Shown here: positions 10,822 through 19,657 of the stretch, one piece after another
Numbering within the stretch: the stretch's first letter is position 1
Layout: each line of letters begins with the position of its first letter
NCBI RefSeq assembly: GCF_024323335.1
Contig: NC_066584.1
Location: 428,429,319-428,493,318 of the forward strand
DNA length: 64,000 bases
Source of the DNA: Lathyrus oleraceus
Lineage: Eukaryota; Streptophyta; Magnoliopsida; Fabales; Fabaceae
Reading direction: 5' to 3'
Notes under the pieces: model-generated
Seen by the model: only the letters and a program-made list of their open reading frames with translations
What the model was told of the DNA's origin: nothing
Database searches by the model: none
Made by a program: the position numbers and the translations under genes

Positions 10822-13242
10822 CTAAGGGTTCTGAGGCAATTTCTGCAGGATCATGGCAAGCATCTTCTGGATATTCTCGTTGACCGTATCTTGCTTGTCC
10901 ATTCTGTCTCGGAGGATGTTCTGATCTTCCTTAAGGTCCTTCAGAGTCTGAAGGATCATGGGAACAGCAGTTGAAGACTCCCCCTGAGTCAGAGCCTGCT
11001 GGGCTTCAGCTTCTGCAGCAGCTTTGGTTTCTGCATCTGCCAGAGCCTTAGCTTCAGCTTCTTGTTGCCTTAGAATTTCTGCTTCTTTTGCCAGTCTTTC
11101 TTCCTCTAGTCTCTTTGCTTCTTCTTCAGCTTCCTTAGCCAACCTCTCCTCCTCTAGCCTTCTGGCTTCAGCTTCTCTGGCTAGTCTCTCCTGGAGTCTT
11201 TCCTCAGCATCTCTGATGTAGCCATTTCTGACTTGTTCAGAGACATTTTTCAGCCTATAAGACTCAGAGGTCATCCAACTAATGACTCTGTTCCTGTGTG
11301 TCCTAACAGATTTAGGATCATCACTAACTTCAGAGTTGTTAGCCAGAGACTTGATCTTCTGGATTGAAGCTTCTGCTACCTGCCTGATGGCTTCCTCAAG
11401 GGTAGGTATGGTAAGTTCAGGTTCAGGTTCAGGTGAATGAGGTGGAGAGTTTGGAGGGCTAAGATTTAGAGTTTGAGGTTCAGATTCTGCTTCTGGTTGA
11501 AGTTCAGAACTAGGAGATGAAGCATAAAGAGGATTTAGATCTAAAGGGTCAGAGTCTGGTTCAGGTACAGCGGGAATAATTGGTGGAGTGATATTAGAGG
11601 TGTAGGGATCAGATGGTTGAATGTCAGAGGGTAGAGTTTCAGAGGGTAAGGTTGTTGTTTGTTGTGGAGGAAGTGAAGTTTGGAGGGGTGAGGTTACTTC
11701 AGATTGTGTTAGAGTTTGTTGTTGAGAGGCAAGTCTGTTGGCATAGAGAGTGGCTATGGTTGGGGATTCAGGATCAGAAAAATCAGGGTCAGAGGAGAGA
11801 GAAACATACGGAGGTGTTTCAGGTTCTGAGGATGATGAAGAGGAAGTGGTTTGTGTAGGTTCAGATGGAGGGATGGAAGTACAGGCAAATTTTAGTATTG
11901 GTAAAGGTTGGGAGGTTCTGATGGTTGAAGGTGGGATTTCAGAGGTAGTATATAAGGGAGTTGTTGTGAGAGGATGAGAAGAATCCATCATAGGTACAGA
12001 AGTAACAGAAGGAACAGACGTACCAGTTTGCAGAGGAGCTGGAGGTTTGGTTCCAGAAGATTCTCCAAGTCTGGCTTTCTTTGCCTTCCTTGCCTCAGCA
12101 GCTATCTGTTTCTTAGAGACTCCTCTCTTGTATCTGACCAGATCTTCTTCAGAGTCCAGACAGTCATCGAGACTGAAATCAGAAATATCAACACCCTCAT
12201 CTAACCGACACTGAAGGTAGATAACAATGGCATTCTTGGGTTCATTCTTGAAGAACCTGGCAAGGCCATGAGGCATCTTCCTCTGATCTTTTAGAGAATC
12301 CCAAGATGTATCCAGAGTGGGCTTGACTCTGATCTCTTTGATGATTCCCATGCTTTTGAGGTTTCTGGCATTTAAAGGCTTCCCAGTTTCTATAGCCAGA
12401 TCATTCATCAGCTTGGCCTTTTCCAGTTGGTCAACCAATCCATGCTCAATGAAAACATCAGAAAGCAATCTTCCCAGAGGGATGTAAGACCTTGGCTTCA
12501 TATTGTTTCTGGTTTCTTTGACAGAATCCCTCAGATATCTGAAAAGAAGAACAGGGAGGTTGATCTGGATACCCTTCTGAATACAGTATAAAATGCATTT
12601 CTGATCAGCATTTATGTAATCAGAGGAGTTGGAGGCTGGGCGATGGTGAATAGTACCCAGAATGATTTTTAGCCAAACTCGGAGGTTCTGGTGTAGCTCT
12701 TTGTTCTTAGAGGGGTTACCTTCAACATTTGGTTTGAATATTGTTGGGTTGATAACTTCAGTGATGCGTTTAGACCTAGGAGGGATGTTGTAAATCCTTT
12801 TTCCTCCAGTTGTCTCCATGTTCAGCAAGGAGGCAATTGATGCTTCAGTGATAACAATCTTTACCCCTAGAACAAACGAGACAATGAATTGGTCATCTGC
12901 ATCAGCATGTCTCCAGAACTCCTTTACCAGAAGAGGGTAGATTGGACCATACAACCGTTGGAAATAGTTCCCCCACCCTTGTTGACGCAGTTCACCAGTA
13001 AGATCAACGCCATTTCTTCTTAGGTTGTCAAAATCAACCAAAGATTCACACAATACGTCCAATTCTTCAAACGGGGTTGCAAGGTTAATGTGGCGTTCTC
13101 GGTCAAGAATGTGGGGTTCTTGATAAATAGGGGTTATAGAAACACCGGTGACGGTTGGAGTTGAAATACTAGAGGTTTGAGCGGTGGAACTTGACTCCAT
13201 TTGCTGTGAGTAGTTGAACAGTTGTTGTTGTTGAGCATCCAT
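10822..13242 (-). CDS. Sirevirus env-like protein, intact (806 aa)
   Basis: Intact 806-codon ORF starting MDAQQQQLFNYSQQ. Residues about 50-370 form a conserved, mostly helical domain (LRQQGWGNYFQRLYGP, EFWRHADADDQFIVSFVLG, DQKCILYCIQKGIQINLP). About 390-640 is a Pro/Ser/Thr-rich low-complexity linker. About 674-750 is a charged coiled coil with repeated LEEERLAKEAEE. Sireviruses carry such an ORF after pol and it has been called env-like, but I see no signal peptide or clear transmembrane helix here, so an internal structural or nuclear role is as likely. It is separated from pol by 490 nt containing promoter-like elements, so it may be expressed from its own transcript. The N-terminal domain resembles the Athila env-like protein at 44389-45573. 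Confidence 0.9.
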   Translation of the reverse strand: MDAQQQQLFNYSQQMESSSTAQTSSISTPTVTGVSITPIYQEPHILDRERHINLATPFEELDVLCESLVDFDNLRRNGVDLTGELRQQGWGNYFQRLYGPIYPLLVKEFWRHADADDQFIVSFVLGVKIVITEASIASLLNMETTGGKRIYNIPPRSKRITEVINPTIFKPNVEGNPSKNKELHQNLRVWLKIILGTIHHRPASNSSDYINADQKCILYCIQKGIQINLPVLLFRYLRDSVKETRNNMKPRSYIPLGRLLSDVFIEHGLVDQLEKAKLMNDLAIETGKPLNARNLKSMGIIKEIRVKPTLDTSWDSLKDQRKMPHGLARFFKNEPKNAIVIYLQCRLDEGVDISDFSLDDCLDSEEDLVRYKRGVSKKQIAAEARKAKKARLGESSGTKPPAPLQTGTSVPSVTSVPMMDSSHPLTTTPLYTTSEIPPSTIRTSQPLPILKFACTSIPPSEPTQTTSSSSSSEPETPPYVSLSSDPDFSDPESPTIATLYANRLASQQQTLTQSEVTSPLQTSLPPQQTTTLPSETLPSDIQPSDPYTSNITPPIIPAVPEPDSDPLDLNPLYASSPSSELQPEAESEPQTLNLSPPNSPPHSPEPEPELTIPTLEEAIRQVAEASIQKIKSLANNSEVSDDPKSVRTHRNRVISWMTSESYRLKNVSEQVRNGYIRDAEERLQERLAREAEARRLEEERLAKEAEEEAKRLEEERLAKEAEILRQQEAEAKALADAETKAAAEAEAQQALTQGESSTAVPMILQTLKDLKEDQNILRDRMDKQDTVNENIQKMLAMILQKLPQNP

Positions 13243-13582
13243 TGTAAAGAAGAAGATGAAGATTGATGAAGATGAAGAAACTTGCAGAGAATGCTTCGAG
13301 AGAGGGTTTAGGGTTTTAGAGTGAGTGAGAGTGATAAGTGTGAAAAGTGAGAGAAAGTGTTTATATACTCTAAGTAAAACACATGCAAAACGACACCTCA
13401 GAATGCGTTAGACACAACACTCAAAATAGCACGCTTGGGGGGAAAAATGATTACAGCTAATAAATGAATGTCTAATCCCTACAGTATGCACACTGCTCTA
13501 GGAGATTTCAAACGTTCTGACCTTTGATTTTCTTTGACAGCTGTCTAGAAGTTCTAGGGTTAGACGTTTAATGCTCCACGTG
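13243..13582 (-). promoter_or_regulatory. Candidate internal promoter of the env-like ORF
   Basis: Minus-strand order: G-box CACGTG (13577-13582), canonical TATATAA (13361-13367), CT-rich leader with TCTCACTCACTCT, telo-box AAAACCCTAAACCC (13304-13317), then ATG at 13242. The TATA lies about 125 nt before the ATG. The arrangement matches the plus-strand copy (G-box to TATA 210-214 nt, TATA to ATG about 119-125 nt). Telo-boxes near transcription starts are common in plant promoters. Activity is inferred. Confidence 0.55.
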
Positions 13583-13732
13583 TTGATGTATCTGATCTTC
13601 AGGAATATCAAAGGATTGGTTTCTGAAGATTTCTAACTCAGATATCTTCTTAACTTGTAGAAGTATCAGAGTCAGAGGCAGAAGTGTATCTGTTTTTATC
13701 AGAGTCTCATTTTACATGTTCAGAGCCAAATT

Positions 13733-16700
13733 TTACTCAGGGCAATTTTTAATGTTCAGATTTTCTAATATAAAAAGAAATCTATCTTCAGCTAGAGGCT
13801 TAGTAAAGATATCTGCCCATTGATGTTCTGTATCAATGAACTTCAAAGTTACTATCCCTTTCTGAACATAGTCTCTGATAAAATGATGTTTTATTTCTAT
13901 GTGTTTGGCTCTGGAATGTAGAATGGGATTCTTACTTAAACAAATAGCAGCAGTATTATCACAAAAGATAGGAATGTTACTCTCAAAAATCTGAAGATCT
14001 TCTAGCTGATGCTTCATCCAGAGCATCTGAGTTGTGCACAGTGATGCTGAGATGTATTCTGCTTCTGCAGTTGATAGAGCAATAGTTGACTGTCTTTTGC
14101 TAGCCCAGGAGATTAGATTGTTTCCCAGAAGCTGGCAATTTCCAGATGTGCTTTTTCGTTCTATTCTATCTCCTGCGTAGTCTGCATCACAGTAACCAGA
14201 AAGTCTATACTCTGATGTTTTCTTATACATCAGGCCCAGGTTAGGAGTTCCTTTCAGATACTTAAGAATTCTCTTAACAGCTGTTAAATGAGATTCTCTA
14301 GGATCTGATTGGAATCTGGCACAAAGACAGACGCTAAAAAGAATATCAGGACGAGTAGCAGTCAGATAGAGAAGAGAGCCTATCATACCTCGATAGAGCT
14401 TCTGACAAACCTTGTTGCTTAACTCTTCCTTCTCCAGAATGCAAGTTGGATGCATAGGAGTTTTTGCAGAGTTGCATTCAGTCATATCAAACTTCTTCAG
14501 AACGTCTTTAATGTACTTGCTTTGATGAATGTATGTGACTTCTGGAGTTTGATTAATTTGAATTCCCAGAAAGAACTTTAGTTCTTGCATTAAACTCATT
14601 TCAAATTCTGCCTGCATTAACTTAGAAAATTCTTGGCAAACAGAGATATTAGCAGAACCAAAAATAATATCATCAACATAAATCTGGCATATCATGAGAT
14701 CATTATTAAGGTTTTTACAGAAGAGTGTAGAATCAACTTTCCCTCTGATAAAATTTTGTTCCAGAAGAAAATTGCTTAAACGTTCATACCAAGCTCTGGG
14801 AGCCTGTTTAAGTCCATATAAGGATTTCTTAAGTTTAAAAACATGTTCTGGAAAGTTTGAATTTTCAAAACCTGGAGGTTGATTGACATACACTTCTTCT
14901 GAAATATAACCATTAAGAAATGCACTCTTGACATCCATTTGGTATAATTTGATAGAATGATTAATAGCAAAAGATACTAGAAGACGAATAGATTCTAACC
15001 TCGCGACTGGAGCAAAGGTTTCATTATAATCAATACCTTCTTGTTGACTATAACCTTGAGCTACCAGTCGAGCCTTGTTTCTGACAACTTCTCCTTTCTC
15101 GTTCAGCTTGTTTCTGAAAACCCATCTGGTTCCAATGACATGAGTGCCTCTGGGTTTAGGAACGAGATCCCAGACATCATTCTTGGAGAATTGATCTAAT
15201 TCTTCTTGCATAGCTGCCACCCAATCGTTATCTTGAAGAGCTTCATCACAGGACGTAGGCTCAATCAGAGACACTAGTCCCAGAGGAATATCTTCAGAAG
15301 TTCTGAAGGTAGATCTGGTTCTAACAGGTTCATCTTTGTTTCCCAAAATCAAATCTTCAGATACGTTAATACGACTTTTAACTTTCCTTGGAATTTCTGG
15401 AGATTTAATTTCTTCAGAGTCTTGAGTGACAGTTGCTTCTGGAGTTTTATCAGATTCTACCAGAGTGATCTCTAAATCTGCAAACTTTTCAACTAGCTTT
15501 GACTTTTCAGGGTCAAGCTTATCATTAAATCTAACATGAATTGATTCCTCCACAATTTTGGTTTCTGTGTTGTATACTCTGTAGCCTTTAGAGCGTTCTG
15601 AGTATCCTAACATAATACCTTTCTGTGCTTTGGAATCAAACTTGTTCAGATGTTCTTTAGTATTTAATATAAAGCAAATGCATCCAAAAGGATGAAAATA
15701 TGAGATGTTGGGTTTTCTTCCCTTACACAGTTCATAGGGAGTCTTTTCCAGAATAGGTCTAATAGAGATTCTATTCTGAATGTAACACGCTGTATTTACA
15801 GCTTCTGCCCAAAAGTGCTTTGCTACATTAGTTTCATTGATCATGGTTCTTGCCATCTCTTGGAGTGTCCTATTCTTCCTCTCTACAACTCCATTTTGTT
15901 GTGGAGTTCTAGGGCAGGAGAAATCATGGGATATTCCATTAGAGTCAAATAATTCCTCAAAATCTTTGTTTTCAAATTCTCCACCATGATCACTTCTGAC
16001 TTTAACAATTTTAGAGTCAAATTCTTTTTGCACTTTAGAACAGAAACTGGTGAATACAGAGTGAGACTCACTCTTGTGCTTTAGGAATTTTACCCATGTC
16101 CAGCGACTGTAATCATCAACAATGACTAATCCATACTTCTTTCCATTAACTGATGCTGTTTTCACAGGACCAAACAAGTCAATGTGAAGAAGTTCCAGAG
16201 GCTTAGAGGTAGAAACAACATTTTTCTTTTTAAAAGATGTTTTTGAAAACTTTCCTTTTTGACAAGCTTCACACAGAGCATCTGAAGAAAACTTCAGTTT
16301 AGGTAAGCCTCTGACTAACTCAAGTTTAGTTAGCTGAGAAAGTTTTCTCATGCTAATGTGGCCTAAGCGTCTATGCCATACCCATTGCTCTTCGTGAACT
16401 GACATTAAACATTTAACATTTTGATCTTTTAAATCAGAAAGATTTATTTTATAAATGTTGTTTTTCCTCTTGCCTGTGAAAAGGACAGAGCCATCGTTCT
16501 GATTAATGGCTTTACATGTTTTTTGATTAAAGATTACATCATAACCGTTATCACTTAATTGACTTATGGATAACAAGTTATGCATTAATCCTTCTACATA
16601 AAGAACATCAGATATAGAGGGAAGAGTACCATTACCAATAGTTCCGGAGCCTCTGATCCTTCCTTTCTGATCTCCTCCGAAGCCTACAAATCCAGCGTCT

Positions 16701-16813
16701 TTAAGTTCCAGGCTTTGGAACATAGACTTTCTTCCCGTCATATGTCGCGAGCATCCAGAGTCCAGGTACCATGACTGGTGTCTGAACTTTGCTGCATAGG
16801 ATATCTGCAACAT
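13733..16813 (-). CDS. pol: Copia pol: protease part, integrase, RT, RNase H
   Basis: Open reading frame of 1026 codons. The protease region is WYLDSGCSRHMTG (about residue 15). The integrase zinc finger has HRRLGH (about 147-152) and CEAC (181-184). The integrase core has D212 (HIDLFGP), D275 (RSDHGGEF) and E311 (VVERKNRT), giving the D,D35E spacing. RT has QMDVKSAFLNG and YVDD at 712-715. RNase H has GYCDAD (D876) and ALSTAEAEYISA. All catalytic residues I can place are intact. It provides cleavage, reverse transcription and integration for the element. The listed ATG is arbitrary: the product should be made as a gag-pol fusion, but the join with gag is broken by stops and frame changes at 16800-16940. 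Confidence 0.93.
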   Translation of the reverse strand: MLQISYAAKFRHQSWYLDSGCSRHMTGRKSMFQSLELKDAGFVGFGGDQKGRIRGSGTIGNGTLPSISDVLYVEGLMHNLLSISQLSDNGYDVIFNQKTCKAINQNDGSVLFTGKRKNNIYKINLSDLKDQNVKCLMSVHEEQWVWHRRLGHISMRKLSQLTKLELVRGLPKLKFSSDALCEACQKGKFSKTSFKKKNVVSTSKPLELLHIDLFGPVKTASVNGKKYGLVIVDDYSRWTWVKFLKHKSESHSVFTSFCSKVQKEFDSKIVKVRSDHGGEFENKDFEELFDSNGISHDFSCPRTPQQNGVVERKNRTLQEMARTMINETNVAKHFWAEAVNTACYIQNRISIRPILEKTPYELCKGRKPNISYFHPFGCICFILNTKEHLNKFDSKAQKGIMLGYSERSKGYRVYNTETKIVEESIHVRFNDKLDPEKSKLVEKFADLEITLVESDKTPEATVTQDSEEIKSPEIPRKVKSRINVSEDLILGNKDEPVRTRSTFRTSEDIPLGLVSLIEPTSCDEALQDNDWVAAMQEELDQFSKNDVWDLVPKPRGTHVIGTRWVFRNKLNEKGEVVRNKARLVAQGYSQQEGIDYNETFAPVARLESIRLLVSFAINHSIKLYQMDVKSAFLNGYISEEVYVNQPPGFENSNFPEHVFKLKKSLYGLKQAPRAWYERLSNFLLEQNFIRGKVDSTLFCKNLNNDLMICQIYVDDIIFGSANISVCQEFSKLMQAEFEMSLMQELKFFLGIQINQTPEVTYIHQSKYIKDVLKKFDMTECNSAKTPMHPTCILEKEELSNKVCQKLYRGMIGSLLYLTATRPDILFSVCLCARFQSDPRESHLTAVKRILKYLKGTPNLGLMYKKTSEYRLSGYCDADYAGDRIERKSTSGNCQLLGNNLISWASKRQSTIALSTAEAEYISASLCTTQMLWMKHQLEDLQIFESNIPIFCDNTAAICLSKNPILHSRAKHIEIKHHFIRDYVQKGIVTLKFIDTEHQWADIFTKPLAEDRFLFILENLNIKNCPE

Positions 16814-16879
16814 AGATAATCTTATCTTTCGGTACCCAGAATCTCTTGGGTCCTTTCAGATTAGTTTTCCCAGAGTTTC

Positions 16880-18493
16880 TTACAACTTTGGGTCTTCTAG
16901 CATTTTTAAATTTGTGTTCTTGTGTGTGTGTGTGTAGTGATATGAAAAAGGCGATTTAATTTGGTTACTGGTAGAGGTTTCATCTTCCTTAGGATCATAC
17001 CCAATTCCCCTTTTATTATTCTGACTTACTCCATAAATCATGGAATCCATAATACTCCTATCTATTTCATTCTTCAGAAATTTTTGAAAGGCTTCTTCAT
17101 ATTTATAAATAATTTCATTTGAAGTTTGTGGTGCTTGAGATAACGTTTCTTCTAATTTTATTTTTGCTTCATCTCTTTCTAACATTAAAGATTTGATTGT
17201 ATCTTCATGTGCTAGAATTGTTGTCTCAAGTTCACTACATTCTTCAAATTTTGTTTTAAGACAGCCTTTAACGTTTTTAAACTTTTGTTTTAATTTCTGA
17301 TAAGAAGTAAGAGTTTCTGACAGACATGATTCTAAGTCAGATCTAGAAAGTTCAGAAAATACCTCTTCAGATTCTTCGTCTGAGCAGCTGGATGTGGTAG
17401 CCATAAGTGCTACGTTGGCCTGTTCATCAGAGTCAGATTCTGATGATCCAGATTCACTGTCATCCCAGGTAGCCATCAGTCCTTTCTTTGTTCTGAAGGT
17501 GTTTTTCTTGAAGCTTTCTTTTCTAGGGTTGTCTTTCTTCAGCTTGGGGCATTCATTTCTGTAATGACCTGTTTCTTTACATTCATAACAGGTAATATCT
17601 TTGTTAGCTTTACCTTTTGAAGTTGACTCTGATCGATCCCCTCTGGGTCTTGATCTTCTGAAGTTGTTGTTGTTCCTCTTTTTCCAGAGTTGCTTAACTC
17701 TTCTGGTTAGTAGGGACAGTTCTTCTTCATCATCAGAGTCTTCAGGTTCAGAGTCGTCAGTATCTGCAGTTTCTGCCTGGAGAGCTTTGGTTCTGTCTGA
17801 CTTCCGTCTTTCAGGTCTGGACTTTAGCGCCACTGACTTGTTCTTTTTCTGAGGCTCATCCTCCTCTAGTTCTATCTCATGGCTTCTGAGAGAGCTAACA
17901 AGTTCTTCAAGGCTGATATTGTTCAGATCCTTTGATAACTTCAGAGCAGTAACCATTGGTCTCCATTTCTTTGGCAGACTTCTGACTATCTTCTTAACAT
18001 GATCTGCAGTCGTGTATCCTTTGTCTAGCACTTTAAGACCTGCAATAAGAGTTTGAAATCTGAAAAACATAGCTTCTATAGCTTCATCATCTTCCATCTT
18101 GAAGGCTTCATACTTCTGGATAAGCGCCAGAGCCTTCGTCTCTTTGACTTGGGAGTTTCCTTCATGAGTCATCTTCAGAGAGTCAAGAATATCTTTGGCT
18201 GTCTCTCTGTTGGTGATCTTTTCATATTCGTTGTATGATATAGCATTTAGAAGTATTGTTCTGGCCTTGTGGTGATTTTTGAAGACACGTTTCTGATCTT
18301 CTGACATCTTACTTCTGGGAACTTCAGCTCCATTTAAGATTGGAGGTTTGTATCCATCTGTGACAATGTCCCAGAGGTCAGCATCATAACCCAGAAAGAA
18401 ACTTTCGATTCTATCTTTCCAGTAATCAAATTTTTCTCCATCAAAAACAGGAGGCTTGGCATTGTAAGAATCTTTTTCATTTGAGTGGGCCAT
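16880..18493 (-). CDS. gag: Copia gag (capsid-nucleocapsid), 3' end frameshifted
   Basis: The ORF begins MAHSNEKDSYNAKPPVF, has the plant Copia gag region (FDYWKDRIESFFLGYDADLW), an acidic Ser/Glu segment and one zinc knuckle CYECKETGHYRNECP (CX2CX4HX4C, about residues 300-314), then a Glu/Lys coiled-coil segment. It should form the virus-like particle and bind element RNA. It ends at TAA 16880-16882, with a second in-frame stop (TGA) at 16856-16858 before pol opens again in the same frame. A (TG)n run at 16921-16935 lies just upstream. After it the neighbouring frame is open and encodes GPKRFWVPK, a linker-like motif, so slippage in the microsatellite probably shifted the frame. Confidence 0.9.
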   Translation of the reverse strand: MAHSNEKDSYNAKPPVFDGEKFDYWKDRIESFFLGYDADLWDIVTDGYKPPILNGAEVPRSKMSEDQKRVFKNHHKARTILLNAISYNEYEKITNRETAKDILDSLKMTHEGNSQVKETKALALIQKYEAFKMEDDEAIEAMFFRFQTLIAGLKVLDKGYTTADHVKKIVRSLPKKWRPMVTALKLSKDLNNISLEELVSSLRSHEIELEEDEPQKKNKSVALKSRPERRKSDRTKALQAETADTDDSEPEDSDDEEELSLLTRRVKQLWKKRNNNNFRRSRPRGDRSESTSKGKANKDITCYECKETGHYRNECPKLKKDNPRKESFKKNTFRTKKGLMATWDDSESGSSESDSDEQANVALMATTSSCSDEESEEVFSELSRSDLESCLSETLTSYQKLKQKFKNVKGCLKTKFEECSELETTILAHEDTIKSLMLERDEAKIKLEETLSQAPQTSNEIIYKYEEAFQKFLKNEIDRSIMDSMIYGVSQNNKRGIGYDPKEDETSTSNQIKSPFSYHYTHTHKNTNLKMLEDPKL

Positions 18494-18561
18494 TGTTTTT
18501 CTCGTACTGGATCTCTCTACACGGTTAAGTGTTTGATTAGAAAATCAATAACAGAGCCGGA

Positions 18562-18573
18562 GCTCTGATACCA
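18562..18573 (-). other. Primer binding site (initiator tRNA-Met type)
   Basis: Minus strand TGGTATCAGAGC, two bases inside the 5' LTR end, matches the 3' end of plant initiator tRNA-Met as used by Copia elements. It primes minus-strand DNA synthesis. Confidence 0.93.
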
Positions 18574-18575
18574 AT

Positions 18576-19657
18576 TGAAGGTGAGAAAAACAAGAAAGGG
18601 GGGTTTGAATTGTTTGAAAAATAAGCGCTTTTCCAAAAAGAAAATCACACAATGATTTTATACTGGTTCGCTTATAACACAAAGCTACTCCAGTCCACCC
18701 GGCCAAGGTGATTTCGCCTTCAACAAGGACTTAATCCACTAATCTTGAAAGATTACAAACAACACCTAAGAGAGAAGAAAATCTCTTAGTCTTCTCAAGT
18801 CTACAGACTACACAGAGTCACTTGAGGAAATCAAACAAATAAAAGATACAAGATATGTAATCTAGAGTGCTTCTAAGAAAGCAAGTATTACAAACTTAAG
18901 AACAGATTTTTCACTTAATAAGCAAAAGCTTAGTGAAATTCTTTGAGAGCAAAGATGATTTTCTTGAGCGTGAAATAATTCAGTATAGTTTTGGCTAGTT
19001 GATTTCTTGCTTACTGAATGTTGATTGCATCTCTATTTATATAAGAGTTGGAGTAGAGTTGAATCTGGTGGATATTAAACTGAGTTTACTCCATCACTTA
19101 AATAGCTTCTGCAGTTTAACTTTTCATCTTTGAAGTGACTACTTACCACAAGTAGTATCTTTTCTCTTGGAAGTGGAGATTAACGTCTCTTTCTCTGTTT
19201 AGGAAATCTATTTGAAAATCTTTACTTGACTTGAACGTTACTTCTTCATGATTAGCAAATCCATAATCAAAGTATTTGTGTCTCTGGAGAACCTTGGAAT
19301 CTTGCTTCTGATGTTGATCTCTTGAGAGTTCAGATGGCGCTGATAACTTTCAGAATTACAGATAGCGTTGTCCAGAGTCAGAGCTTCTAGACTTTACTTC
19401 ATATTCAGATGCTTCTGATACTTTGTAGTTTTGTCCAGAGTCAGACTTTCTTGAACGAGATTCCACTTCAGATGCTTCTGATACTAGAGAATTTGTATCT
19501 GATCTTGTTGTGCATCTGATGACATCATCAGATTTATTACTTCTTTCTTTAGAACCCTGCACACTTAGAAACTTTTCGTTAGGGTGCCATTTTTGGTTTC
19601 ATCCTTTGTTATCATCAAAATCAAGGAATCTGTTGTAGAACAATTTTTGTTCTTACA
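18576..19657 (-). mobile_element. 5' LTR of the minus-strand SIRE element
   Basis: 1082 bp, TGTAAGAACA...CACCTTCA on the minus strand. TATA box TATATAAA at 19036-19043 (minus strand) marks the likely promoter for the genomic RNA. Just outside, at 19658, the sequence is Ogre gag coding sequence. Confidence 0.95.

Larger units (their letters stand above)
9292..19657 (-). mobile_element. Near-complete SIRE/Maximus Copia retrotransposon
   Basis: On the minus strand the order is 5' LTR (18576-19657), initiator-tRNA-Met-type PBS, gag, pol, env-like ORF, polypurine tracts, 3' LTR (9292-10373). Comparing the two LTRs base by base I find three substitutions over about 1070 aligned positions, apart from the outermost 9 bases, which differ at three sites. 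This marks a young insertion. The flanks (GACTT left, AGATA right) do not form a target-site duplication. Gag, pol and the env-like ORF are long and open; the only obvious lesion is at the gag-pol border. Confidence 0.95.

Noticed and set aside
11024..12204. Plus-strand open frames opposite the env-like ORF
   Set aside because: They are shadows of the intact minus-strand coding sequence, rich in Ser/Leu because of antisense Glu/Arg codons.
19584..19657. ATG at 19584 as the start of Ogre gag
   Set aside because: It lies inside the SIRE LTR; Ogre sequence begins only at 19658, so the true start is missing.
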